Source: Sutcliffiella horikoshii
Lineage (GTDB): Bacteria; Bacillota; Bacilli; Bacillales; Bacillaceae_I
Assembly: GCF_019931755.1 (NCBI RefSeq)
Contig: NZ_CP082918.1
Location: 4,134,001 to 4,198,000 of the forward strand
Direction: 5' to 3'
Length of the DNA stretch: 64,000 nucleotides
Position numbers and translations under genes: made by a program. Positions 43,120 to 51,499 of the stretch are shown in pieces; within the stretch, counting starts at the first letter, position 1; every line of letters begins with the position of its first letter. Below the pieces are notes generated by a model, which ran no database searches, was not told the DNA's origin, and saw only the letters and a program-made list of their open reading frames with translations.

Positions 43120-45858
43120 TTAATACGTTGGCAACATTTCGTTTTCTTCGCATGCTTTGACCATGAATTCGTATTGGAGTAGGCGTGCTTCGAATAGTTT
43201 CAGTGGGTCGTAGTAGCGTTCTGGGCTTGCTTTCATTTGTTCTAGTTTTTTGTTGGCGTTGTGGATGGCGTGTTCTGTGTCTTCCACTGTTTTGTTCAGT
43301 TCTGTGAATGGTGCTTCGTAGAACATGTTGATATCGGCTTTTAGGGCCTTTTCAAACAGGTCGAATTCTAGGAAGAACTTATCCACGACGGACTGTGCCA
43401 CATCTGTGAAGCGTTCGTTTTCAATGTATTTCTTATATTGAGTGAACAGCAGTTGGTTGCTTTGCTGCAAGGATCCGAACAGGCGTCCTGCACCTTTTAG
43501 CAAGTATTGAGTGGTGTTCGGGCGGTTGAGGATGTTTTCCTTTTCCACTTCCACTCTGCTTAAAATTCTGTTAATGTCACGACGCCAGTCTTCCATGACC
43601 TTAAAGTCACAGTTCAGGTGCATTTTCTCTTCTTTGTAAAGACCGTTGAAAGTTCCACTCATTTCTTGCAAGTACTCTTGGCTGTCAATCAGTTCACGGT
43701 TGGATGTGTCCAGCCATAGTTGAAGCTCCTGGCGCAAACGAGGCAACAGGTCGGAATGCATATAAGTCCTGAGTGTCTCATTCATGCGCTCATTCAGCTC
43801 GAGATGCAATGTTTTAAAGTTGCTGTCTTCCTTCACATAGCTAGAGCACTCTCTAAGCAGACGAGGAATCGTTTTTGTTGCTTCTCGTTTCATTTCGATC
43901 GTCACAGCACGGTAATTTTCTGTGATACTGCGAATCTTTTCTGATTCCGCATCATGCAGGTGATTAATGAAACCACTAAGTCTGCTTAGAATATCTTCAT
44001 TGAATTCTACCGTGTTGGTCAGGTTATCTTCCATCGCAATGCGGCTGTCCAGCAATTCGGTTAAGGTAGAACGAATCAGTTGCAACAGCTTGGTAGCACG
44101 GCGTTCTTCCACTGCTTTTGCACGCAGCTTGAAATTGGCTTCCATGAAGGTTGCCAACCCTTGGTGCTGCTTGCTTGCAGAACGGAGGGAAGAGTAAGGG
44201 AATACTCTCGCATCCGGGAAGAATTCGTTAATGCGGTGTTTTGCTTCTTCCACAATCTGCGCTGCTTCTGCTTCGTGGAAGGCAGTATCCATTTTATTGA
44301 TGACAAAGTGTACCGGCACTTCCGGCGCGCGCTCTTTTATTTTCACCAATACTTTCAGTTCATCTTCTGTAAAAGGTGTTTGCGCATCTAAAATGTATAA
44401 CAGTCCGTCTGATAACGGGATATATTTCATCGTTTCGTTGTTTTCAATCGCGTCTACGCTGAATTCCGGTGTGCTGATCAGGGAGTACTCCTCGTCTTCA
44501 AGGAACTGAGATGGCCATTTAAGATCGATTAACGACTCAGATTTATGCTCACTTATGTCCCCTAACGCAGAAGTGCCCGTAGTGGAAATCTCATTCATCT
44601 CCGCAATATCACCGTCAGAAGAGACAAATACCGGAACCGTTTCATCTCCAAGAAGCTTTTCACCAATAATGGAATTGATGAAGGAAGTCTTCCCATTTTG
44701 AACGGTACCTGTCACAACTAAATTCTTTCGGTTTAGGTTGCTAAGATGCGAGAATAGCCATTTCTTTTGATGTGCCACTTCAAGATGGTTGTCCTTCGCC
44801 CAATTGATTAGTGTTTTGAACAACTCGACCGTATAACTTAACTGGATGCTGTCATGCTCATAGTGGAAAATTCTGTTTTCTGCATCCGCTAACACATGTG
44901 CAGGTAATGCTGTTGGGAATACTTCATTCCAGGACATAACCGCTGCTGAAGCAAACAGGGATTTAGATCTGTTGGATACCTTCAGCCAGTTTCCAAGTAG
45001 ATCCGGTACAATGCCTTGCAGTTCTTTGATCAAGTATTCTCCCTCGATAAGAGATAAATAGGTTCGTTGGTGCAACTCCTCTACTTTTGTCCAAGAGGCC
45101 TCCGAATCTCTGTCCAAAGCCATGAATAGATGGTTTGCCGTCTTCACCCAATCTAAATACATTGGATGATTTTCGTAACTGTTCCATAACGTTGCTGTGA
45201 TTTCTTCAAATTTCCGTTGATTAATCTCGAGCAATTTTAACAGAACTTCTTGAAAATAATCAGGAGTGAATTCTCTTGTATAACCAGCTTCTATATAATT
45301 TTTCAAGCAATCGTACCATGCTTCTGAACCGGTTCTCATTGCCTCATTTACAGCCAACTCCACCGCATGTTGACTGTCTTCTTGCTCTTCATAAAAAGTT
45401 CGGGCAGTTTGTGTGACATGCGGATAATCCGGATCGATCGCAATTGCTTTTTTAATATTTTTATAGGCATTCTCCAATTTTTCACGTTGAATATATAATG
45501 TGAATAGCTGAAGGGCCACTTCTATTTTTAGCGTTTTATTATCTGTATTAATTTTAGCGTAAATATCTTCCGCCTCTACTAACATTCCTAAATCATAGTA
45601 AGCATCTGCAATGTTTTTCTTCGCCCAGGGTTCCAATTCATTGTGAACATTCTCCCATTTGTAAATGGCGCTCTCGTAATCTTTGCTATGAAAATATACT
45701 TCTCCTTGCGCAAACCGAATAAACGAAAGATCTGACACCTCGTTGTTCTGCTCTGCCAGGAAGGCTTCTCCAAGCACTTGTACAGGATGCTTCGTCTCCA
45801 CATCCAGCATAAATGTTTCAAAATACGTCTTGCTGATAAATTTGTTTTCCTGTGTCAT
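43120..45858 (-). CDS. TPR-dynamin-like GTPase
   Basis: A 912-residue cytosolic or membrane-peripheral protein. Residues 1-200 contain TPR-like helices (IRFAQGEVYFHSKDYESAIY, IADAYYDLGMLVEAEDIYAK, LENAYKNIKKAIAIDPDYPH). A dynamin-type GTPase follows: G1 GTVQNGKTS (384-392), a diverged G3 STPE (462-465) where DTPG is usual, and G4 NKMD (521-524). The rest (580-912) is long helical stalk with coiled coil. Bacterial dynamins remodel or protect membranes and some confer phage resistance. ATG at 45858 with GGAGGG 4 bases upstream is preferred to the frame's earlier start. Monocistronic. Confidence 0.85.
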   Translation of the reverse strand: MTQENKFISKTYFETFMLDVETKHPVQVLGEAFLAEQNNEVSDLSFIRFAQGEVYFHSKDYESAIYKWENVHNELEPWAKKNIADAYYDLGMLVEAEDIYAKINTDNKTLKIEVALQLFTLYIQREKLENAYKNIKKAIAIDPDYPHVTQTARTFYEEQEDSQHAVELAVNEAMRTGSEAWYDCLKNYIEAGYTREFTPDYFQEVLLKLLEINQRKFEEITATLWNSYENHPMYLDWVKTANHLFMALDRDSEASWTKVEELHQRTYLSLIEGEYLIKELQGIVPDLLGNWLKVSNRSKSLFASAAVMSWNEVFPTALPAHVLADAENRIFHYEHDSIQLSYTVELFKTLINWAKDNHLEVAHQKKWLFSHLSNLNRKNLVVTGTVQNGKTSFINSIIGEKLLGDETVPVFVSSDGDIAEMNEISTTGTSALGDISEHKSESLIDLKWPSQFLEDEEYSLISTPEFSVDAIENNETMKYIPLSDGLLYILDAQTPFTEDELKVLVKIKERAPEVPVHFVINKMDTAFHEAEAAQIVEEAKHRINEFFPDARVFPYSSLRSASKQHQGLATFMEANFKLRAKAVEERRATKLLQLIRSTLTELLDSRIAMEDNLTNTVEFNEDILSRLSGFINHLHDAESEKIRSITENYRAVTIEMKREATKTIPRLLRECSSYVKEDSNFKTLHLELNERMNETLRTYMHSDLLPRLRQELQLWLDTSNRELIDSQEYLQEMSGTFNGLYKEEKMHLNCDFKVMEDWRRDINRILSRVEVEKENILNRPNTTQYLLKGAGRLFGSLQQSNQLLFTQYKKYIENERFTDVAQSVVDKFFLEFDLFEKALKADINMFYEAPFTELNKTVEDTEHAIHNANKKLEQMKASPERYYDPLKLFEARLLQYEFMVKACEENEMLPTY

Positions 45859-46064
45859 TTTACCCTCCACCAATCATTTCACATTATTTTCGTAATTAAA
45901 ATGATCTAGTAACTTCGTCTCTTGCTTCTAAAGTAGTTATTCTGCTATATAGTTCGAATGTCTTTTGGATTTTAGGACCATTCTATTCTATACCCTTTTT
46001 ACCGAAGCTATAACTAATTTGCTAACAAATATTGACCTCATACTACCATATTTCCCGGGAATAG

Positions 46065-46089
46065 AAAAAGAGCCTAAATGGTTAGGCCC
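46065..46089 (-). terminator. Intrinsic terminator after the CBO0543-like gene pair
   Basis: On the minus strand GCCTAACCATTTAGGC is followed by TCTTTTTCTATT. Confidence 0.78.
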
Positions 46090-46092
46090 TTC

Positions 46093-46206
46093 CTACTTTT
46101 GACGCTCTTTTTTTATTTCATTTTCGATATAAACCCACATGATAATATAGGCAGAAAACAGTAAGAGTAAAAATACTGGTACAGACAATACATCCCGTAT
46201 GACCAC
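46093..46206 (-). CDS. 37-residue single-helix membrane protein, tentative
   Basis: A GTG-initiated frame encoding MVIRDVLSVPVFLLLLFSAY and a charged tail YIENEIKKERQK. One membrane helix (about 6-26) and a basic-acidic cytosolic end. AGAGGTG lies about 9 bases before the GTG, and the frame starts 17 bases after the stop of the CBO0543-like membrane protein and ends at the shared terminator, which supports co-transcription and translation. Too short for family assignment. Confidence 0.5.
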   Translation of the reverse strand: MVIRDVLSVPVFLLLLFSAYIIMWVYIENEIKKERQK

Positions 46207-46223
46207 TTATCAAACACCTCTTA

Positions 46224-46739
46224 TTACTTGAGACTTTCCCATGGAACAGGGAACATGAATACAAATAGTATTCCCAAAACGATGGAAACTAATAGGGCCC
46301 TTACAGGATTTTTATCATGCATTCTTAAAATGACAAATAGAACTAAGTTCAAAATGAAGTTATACCAATTGTTCCACCCATTATCGTACACATACATTCC
46401 TTTTAAAGAAAACAACCACTCTAATGCTGTATAGAAGACAACCCATACCGCTAAGTAAATGAATTGATTGCGCCTTTGCCTAGGGAAACGCTGTAAGAAG
46501 ATGAATAGGCCAGCAGGTACGATGATGAATGTAAAAGCAAGATTAATAATCGTATGGTTCAACCATTCCAATGTAATCCCCCTGAAAGCCCATAATGTAT
46601 GGTTAAAATAGATCATATTATGTGTCATATTAATAGCAATAAAAAATAACACAGTAGGGTAGTGTTTTCTCCAGTTGGCCCAATCAATGAACCGGTACGC
46701 AAATAAAACCCAAACAACTATAACCAATAATAAATACAT
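46224..46739 (-). CDS. CBO0543-family multi-pass membrane protein
   Basis: A 171-residue hydrophobic protein with five predicted membrane segments. The pattern HNMIYFNHTLWAFRG and the ending FPVPWESLK resemble the CBO0543 family, which is common in spore-forming Firmicutes and has no known function. First gene of a probable two-gene unit with the 37-residue frame. No link to the partition-like genes upstream apart from strand; a terminator lies between them. Confidence 0.72.
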   Translation of the reverse strand: MYLLLVIVVWVLFAYRFIDWANWRKHYPTVLFFIAINMTHNMIYFNHTLWAFRGITLEWLNHTIINLAFTFIIVPAGLFIFLQRFPRQRRNQFIYLAVWVVFYTALEWLFSLKGMYVYDNGWNNWYNFILNLVLFVILRMHDKNPVRALLVSIVLGILFVFMFPVPWESLK

Positions 46740-46826
46740 AGACTCCTGCTCCCGTCTCTAGCTTTTTATTATCAGTTATGGTCATTTTAGAGAGAATCTA
46801 TTCTTTTTAAAGGAAAAAACATAGAT

Positions 46827-46858
46827 AAAAAGGCCGCTAATTTCATAGCGGCCTTTTG
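46827..46858 (-). terminator. Intrinsic terminator of the parM-parR-like operon
   Basis: AAAAAGGCCGCTA pairs with TAGCGGCCTTTT around ATTTCA; on the minus strand it lies 6 bases after the parR-like stop codon and is followed by a T run. Confidence 0.9.
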
Positions 46859-46864
46859 GATCAA

Positions 46865-47440
46865 TCACTTATTCATATGTGAGAGAAAATCTCCCAATAT
46901 CTTATCGACATCTTCCACATCCAATTCTTCCTCTTCTTCTGTGGATGCCTGCTCTTGTAAAGCTGTATCCCAGTCAAAAGAGTCTAAATCGTCATCATTC
47001 AAGTTGTCTTTATCATTCATTTTCTCGTCCACTCTTTGTTCAGGACGGTACTGGGTTTCTTCTTGCAAGTACAAAGCTTGCTCAATATCCGTGGAATTGC
47101 TGTTCATAGCAGCCAGAATACTTGTTGCCCGAACAGGATCTGAAAGCAATTGATAGACGATATTGCCGAGCAATGCTTCTGAATGCTGATGCTTCAACCA
47201 ATCTCTTTGTGTTTTAGATAAAGATTTTGGAAGAGGGATAGAGATGGTCTCTTTCTCCCGCGCATGTGAACTTGTCACACCTTGCAGAACAAATTCCGCT
47301 ATTTTACTAGAGAAATTCCTTCTTTCCGTCTCTTTAAGACGCTGTAAATGCTTAATTAGATGGTCAGGCGTATCAGAAGGGATACGGAACGAAATAGCTT
47401 GTCCCCTCTGAATTCCCTGACTCGAACTGGAATTCTTCAT
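46865..47440 (-). CDS. ParR-like ribbon-helix-helix DNA-binding partner of the actin-like protein
   Basis: A 191-residue protein. Residues 13-60 fit a ribbon-helix-helix: a short strand AISFRIPS followed by HLIKHLQRLKETERRNFSSK and a second helix IAEFVLQGV, as in ParR-type adaptors. The C-terminal third is strongly acidic and low in complexity (NLNDDDLDSFDWD, TEEEEELDVEDVDK), ending in a short amphipathic DKILGDFLSHMNK that could contact the filament. Its start is 13 bases after the ParM-like stop, with no terminator between, and iterons lie upstream of parM. Assignment rests on fold pattern and position; I cannot show homology to a named ParR. Confidence 0.65.
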   Translation of the reverse strand: MKNSSSSQGIQRGQAISFRIPSDTPDHLIKHLQRLKETERRNFSSKIAEFVLQGVTSSHAREKETISIPLPKSLSKTQRDWLKHQHSEALLGNIVYQLLSDPVRATSILAAMNSNSTDIEQALYLQEETQYRPEQRVDEKMNDKDNLNDDDLDSFDWDTALQEQASTEEEEELDVEDVDKILGDFLSHMNK

Positions 47441-47453
47441 CCAATCACCTTAT

Positions 47454-48635
47454 TTACGCTTTCACAGGTTTTTGTTGATCTTTGGACTCTTTATCCTTGC
47501 CTGTTTTCTTTACATAGTCAGCAATCAATTTGTAATAGGCATTTGCCATCATCCAGATGCTTTCCTTTTCATCTTCAAAGAAGTCAATGTTGTAGCCGTC
47601 CAAATTGTTGTTTAATGTCTTTAAGTATTCTTTCAACACAGTAGATCCACCGCCGACAAAGTAGCAAATCTCTGTTTGTGAATTCTTCTGCCAAATATTT
47701 CTCAACAGACGGTATTGTTTTTTCGCTAAGTCTAAAAGAATGCGGTCCGTAATATCATGCACGCTCGTTCTGCTACCACGTACCATGATGTGGTTGCGGT
47801 CATTCTTTTTCGTAATGATTTCTACCACATCTCTTCTGCTGTCAAGCTCAATGCCATGCTTAGAACGAATTTCTTCACGGATTTGCTCAAGCGCTTCGGA
47901 TACCCCAAGGTTAAAGCCTTGTGCTTTATCATCATCCACATTTCTGTTTTTGATGACAGCGATATCTGTCGAAAGACCGCCGATATCTTGGATAAGGATG
48001 CGTTTGTCGATCAAGTCTTTGTTAATGATGTTGCCGTTGTTATCTAATACAAGGTTAATGTAAGCTGCGAAGCCCTCTGGATAAACCTTGATCTCATCAA
48101 ATTTGATATTTACTTTGATGCCTTGGTATTTAGGCGTAATCAAGAATTCCACCTGATGGACCGAACCTAGAAGTTTAGAACGGTAACCTGCATCCTTTCC
48201 TTCTTTCACTTCTCTTAGTGGAAGACCTGTTCCCAATGTGTAGTTTGCATCTACAACATTCTTATTGCGAGGGAATGTTTTCTCATTTTGTGCACTTACT
48301 GCATCCAAAGCTAAAGTAGCAAATAGCATTACTAAAGTTTGGTCTTCTTCGGATTTACTGCTACCCGGATCTAATTCTGTCGCATTGTTGCTCTTTGTTG
48401 CGAGATTTCCAATACGGTAGATAGCATTATTGTCCATCAGGGCAGGGGAGTGAACGCGTACATGGATGCCATCTAGTGGATCCTTGCTGTCTAACTCTTC
48501 AATCCCTATTACTGGGCGATCTTCAATATCTCTAGCGATAACATTTGGAATGTTTAATTCTGAATCCAATTTTCCGAAAATAGCTTTAATAGAATCATTA
48601 CCTACGTCGACTGCTGCAATTCTTGAATAACTCAT
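47454..48635 (-). CDS. ParM/StbA-family actin-like ATPase
   Basis: A 393-residue actin-fold protein. Phosphate-1 loop AAVDVGNDSIKAIFGKL (about 6-22), phosphate-2 QDIGGLSTDIAVI (about 215) and the adenosine motif YFVGGGSTVLKEYL (about 330) are all present, so ATP binding and filament formation are plausible. Plasmid relatives (ParM, AlfA, Alp7A) push sister plasmids apart. ATG at 48635 is chosen: AAAGGAAG lies 8 bases upstream, while the earlier ATG at 48665 has no RBS. It is followed by a ribbon-helix-helix gene and preceded by a dense iteron array. Neighbouring genes look chromosomal. Confidence 0.88.
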   Translation of the reverse strand: MSYSRIAAVDVGNDSIKAIFGKLDSELNIPNVIARDIEDRPVIGIEELDSKDPLDGIHVRVHSPALMDNNAIYRIGNLATKSNNATELDPGSSKSEEDQTLVMLFATLALDAVSAQNEKTFPRNKNVVDANYTLGTGLPLREVKEGKDAGYRSKLLGSVHQVEFLITPKYQGIKVNIKFDEIKVYPEGFAAYINLVLDNNGNIINKDLIDKRILIQDIGGLSTDIAVIKNRNVDDDKAQGFNLGVSEALEQIREEIRSKHGIELDSRRDVVEIITKKNDRNHIMVRGSRTSVHDITDRILLDLAKKQYRLLRNIWQKNSQTEICYFVGGGSTVLKEYLKTLNNNLDGYNIDFFEDEKESIWMMANAYYKLIADYVKKTGKDKESKDQQKPVKA

Positions 48636-48774
48636 TTTCATCTTCCTTTCTTTTCCTCCATGCAATATTTGTTTCCTGTAGAAGAAAATAAAACTAGTAA
48701 GTATGTATTAAGCCTACAGAAAGTTTCTCTACTATTCAATCATTCTCAAGAAAAGTAATGAAAGTGTAAAAAAT

Positions 48775-48941
48775 GTTTACGTTAATGTGTACAAATGTAT
48801 ACACGTATACATTTACGTTTACTTGTATTCTTTTTTTGTACACATCCTTATATAACAACATGTATACGCATTTGTATACATGTTTACTGGTTTGTCTACA
48901 TTTGTATACATTCTGTAAACTTGTATACGATATTTGTAAAC
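48775..48941. repeat. parC-like iteron array
   Basis: At least twelve GTNNAC hexamers, most of them GTATAC, GTTTAC or GTAAAC, start at 48775, 48797, 48805, 48817, 48838, 48862, 48874, 48882, 48894, 48904, 48915, 48923 and 48936. Spacing alternates near 8 and 12 bases, about 20 per pair. The array is AT-rich and lies 140 bases upstream of the parM-like gene, where centromere sites of actin-type partition loci occur. It is probably also the operon's promoter/operator. No gene is encoded in 48636-48972. Confidence 0.75.
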
Positions 48942-48972
48942 TTCTACAATATTCCATTCTCTTTCGTATATT

Positions 48973-49932
48973 TTAACTGTGATCAACCTTTAAAATTTTC
49001 GTTTTACTCCGGGATACACATGGTAAAAAACTAACTTGGGAGTCTTTTTGCTTAGTTGATAAGAAGGAATCATGGTGTTCAGCCTCCCCTTCCACGATGG
49101 AAAGTTCACAAGTTCCACAACGGCCTATTTTACAAGAATGCGGAACATGGTATCCAGCTTCCAATAAAACATCTAAAGTGGACTTTTCGTCAGGAACAGA
49201 CAAGAAACTGCCATTTGTGAGCTTTAAAATGAAAGGACGAGGCTTGTATATGTTAGGTGGTGAAAAATACTCGTAATGAAAACTTGCAGAAGGATAGCCA
49301 ATGGATGTAGCAGCACGTGAAAAAGAGGAAGTAAACCCTTCTGGACCACATAAATATACATGGGTGCCAATATGTTGATTTAGTAGTATGTTAGTTTCAA
49401 TTCGCTTTCCTTGTTTGGTGAAGTAGAAATGTGTTTGCTGTGAGTATTCCTTTATTAAATAGGAATAGAAAGCACAGTCTTCCTTTGTTTTTGTAGAATA
49501 GTGAAGTTCAAATGAAGCACCCCGATCTTTTAATTCACGCATCATAGATAAAAAGGGAGTAATACCGATGCCAGCAGCAAGGAAAACATGGTGTCGGGCA
49601 TGAAAACTAAGAGGAAAATAGTTTTTTGGGAAACTAATTTGTAAGATATCTCCTATTTTAGATTTACTATGTAAATAAGAGGATCCTCCAGATGATTTTT
49701 CATGGAGCTTGACTGCAATTTGGTAGTTTTCCGTGCTATCCTGACTGCCAATTAAGGAATATCTTCGTTCAAACTCCCCTCCCCTTCCCTTTAAATATAA
49801 GATTATGTGAGAACCTGCACTAAATGGTGGTAAGGACTTATTGTCTGTACCCACGAAAGTAAACCGTTTAATACTTGCAGTTTCTTTAGTAATAGCCTCT
49901 ATCCTTACCTTTAATCTATTTTCTGAGTTCAC
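48973..49932 (-). CDS. PDR/VanB-type oxidoreductase (flavin, NAD and 2Fe-2S reductase)
   Basis: A 319-residue electron-transfer protein of the phthalate dioxygenase reductase group. Flavin-binding ERRYSLIGS (about 70), NAD-binding AAGIGITPFLSMMREL (about 118) and LCGPEGF, then a C-terminal plant-type ferredoxin with CKIGRCGTC and a fourth Cys in FLPCVS. The GTG at 49932 follows GGGGGG by 6 bases and gives the standard length. Third gene of the N-demethylase operon, 20 bases after the DmmA-like gene; it should pass electrons from NAD(P)H to the heme subunit. Confidence 0.88.
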   Translation of the reverse strand: MNSENRLKVRIEAITKETASIKRFTFVGTDNKSLPPFSAGSHIILYLKGRGGEFERRYSLIGSQDSTENYQIAVKLHEKSSGGSSYLHSKSKIGDILQISFPKNYFPLSFHARHHVFLAAGIGITPFLSMMRELKDRGASFELHYSTKTKEDCAFYSYLIKEYSQQTHFYFTKQGKRIETNILLNQHIGTHVYLCGPEGFTSSFSRAATSIGYPSASFHYEYFSPPNIYKPRPFILKLTNGSFLSVPDEKSTLDVLLEAGYHVPHSCKIGRCGTCELSIVEGEAEHHDSFLSTKQKDSQVSFLPCVSRSKTKILKVDHS

Positions 49933-49952
49933 CAAAATCCCCCCTTCCCTTC

Positions 49953-50426
49953 CTAAATTTGTGCAACATACCCTAGATAAGCATCTTTGATCGGCGAATA
50001 ATGATCGGACAACTCGAGCTTCAAGCTGCAAGCAGTACAATTTATATGCTCACCTATATTCAATGTGTTATTAACTCTTGAAATGACGTAGCATCTACAA
50101 CAAAAAATCCGCTTTTCTTCCTCACCTACTCTAATGTATTGAGCTTCTTCAGAAGAATATCCTAGCTTTTTAGCCGTGCTTACGACTTTTCTAAGCATTT
50201 TCCCTTCTGCTGCAACATAAAGGTAAGTCCCCATTTTCTGCCTCTCAAGTTTTTTGTCCACCTCAGAAGGACTCTCCAAAAATAGGTGTATTTCTTCAAA
50301 AGACATCTTCTCGTTCGATAAAATCAACTTAATCGGATTCAAGCTATCTAACCCTTCCTCATCTCCACAAAGAACGTAGTGCCTTTTTCCTGGTTGAAAG
50401 ACCGGCTCGTTCGTTATACCGTTCAC
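49953..50426 (-). CDS. Dimethylamine monooxygenase DmmA-like subunit
   Basis: A 157-residue protein matching the DmmA family. Residues 1-100 hold a Rossmann-like region (KRHYVLCGDEEG, GTYLYVAAEGKMLRKV), and the C-terminal part is a metal ribbon with CCRCY and, 20 residues on, CTAC, followed by an ending YLGYVAQI. It overlaps the heme subunit gene by 4 bases. In the three-part enzyme this small subunit is thought to help electron transfer or assembly. Confidence 0.83.
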   Translation of the reverse strand: MNGITNEPVFQPGKRHYVLCGDEEGLDSLNPIKLILSNEKMSFEEIHLFLESPSEVDKKLERQKMGTYLYVAAEGKMLRKVVSTAKKLGYSSEEAQYIRVGEEEKRIFCCRCYVISRVNNTLNIGEHINCTACSLKLELSDHYSPIKDAYLGYVAQI

Positions 50427-51373
50427 AGAACGCCATCCCCTTTCTTTTCGATATACACCAAAACCTTATCCTTATATAACGAAATCCCTTTATATTCTGC
50501 AATATGAGACGGCAGCTCCACTAAAATTTGATAGAATTGTCGACGCCACTCAGGAATTTCAATCAGCTTTTCTAAAGGTAATAGGTGTGTATGGATGGTA
50601 AACAGGATGGCATTGGAACGAGGCAAACGAAAAAGCTTTTGAACCTCTACTCTTAAATGTACCAACTCCCCTGCATTGTCCACCGTTACCTTCTTTCTGT
50701 CCTTTCCCCATACGTCAAAGGTTTCTAAGGAAGTGTCCATTCTGTTCCCAGCCATAAGGGACCAATTCTTCCTTCCCCAGGGGTTCCCCACTTCCAACCT
50801 TAAAAGAAATTGTAGAATTCGCTCGTCCAATCCTTCTTCTTTAAACCCCGGGATTGGAAAATGGATATTTTTAAAGCTCATGCCATGGTTAAAGGCTAAA
50901 GACCAATTGGCTGGAAAACAAAGCTGGCCGGCATCCAGGTAAAGGTCGCCATCTCGCTGCATCATCAAGATTAAATCCTCCTGCACATGCCTACCAATGA
51001 AGTCCAAAGGCTCATTTGGCAGAGTTGTTTCATCTCCCATCTTAAATTCAAACTCTTCTTGAAGAAGGTGGTTGATGAAGATGTGATTATGTCCTTCTCT
51101 CTTAAAGGAAAAGTTTTTTGGAAAATAGGTGGCCAAGTCTGTCATGACAAGCTCCAACGCTTCCCACTGCGCTTTATTCGTATGAGGAAAGGATTGAAAA
51201 CAACGAGAGTGGTGTTCTGATAATAAGGATCTTTTTAGTTGTATTTCCTTCAGATAGCCCTCTGTAATGTCGATGCTACTGGGAGGAGTCAGAAGGGTCG
51301 AGTTATTGGAGTAACGGTAAGTGTCACCTTTAAACGGATAGGGAAACCTCTTCATTTCTTCGGTCAGCTTCAT
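50423..51373 (-). CDS. Heme-dependent oxidative N-demethylase catalytic subunit (DUF3445)
   Basis: A 316-residue protein of the DUF3445/heme-dependent oxidative N-demethylase family. The family core is visible: LDAGQLCFPANWSLAFNHGM (about 150) and then IHFPIPGF and NPWGRKNWSLMAGNRMD, with a C-terminal PAS-like beta region. Its P. mendocina relative oxidises dimethylamine to methylamine and formaldehyde with a heme in a PAS fold. The ATG at 51373 has GAGGTG 6 bases upstream. First gene of the operon. Substrate could be another secondary amine. Confidence 0.86.
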   Translation of the reverse strand: MKLTEEMKRFPYPFKGDTYRYSNNSTLLTPPSSIDITEGYLKEIQLKRSLLSEHHSRCFQSFPHTNKAQWEALELVMTDLATYFPKNFSFKREGHNHIFINHLLQEEFEFKMGDETTLPNEPLDFIGRHVQEDLILMMQRDGDLYLDAGQLCFPANWSLAFNHGMSFKNIHFPIPGFKEEGLDERILQFLLRLEVGNPWGRKNWSLMAGNRMDTSLETFDVWGKDRKKVTVDNAGELVHLRVEVQKLFRLPRSNAILFTIHTHLLPLEKLIEIPEWRRQFYQILVELPSHIAEYKGISLYKDKVLVYIEKKGDGVL

Positions 51374-51445
51374 ATCTCTCACCTCTTTTTCAGAATATTT
51401 CTATACTTTTATTCTAAGGAAAAAGACCCGGTTCATCAAGACGAA

Positions 51446-51484
51446 GGGCCTGGCCAGTTTTTTCAACTGTGGCCAGGCCCTTTT
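51446..51484. terminator. Intrinsic terminator, GC-rich
   Basis: GGGCCTGGCCA pairs exactly with TGGCCAGGCCC around GTTTTTTCAACTG, with TTTTA on one side. It separates the XRE/DUF6773 unit from the N-demethylase operon. Confidence 0.88.
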
Positions 51485-51499
51485 ATAGTGACTATATTG

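Noticed and set aside
46224..48635. A single operon from the parM-like gene through the CBO0543-like gene
   Set aside because: A strong terminator at 46827-46858 separates the parR-like gene from the membrane protein gene.
43120..48941. A joint defence island of dynamin and actin-like genes
   Set aside because: Terminators and unrelated genes lie between them and no known defence gene accompanies them; co-function cannot be supported from position alone.
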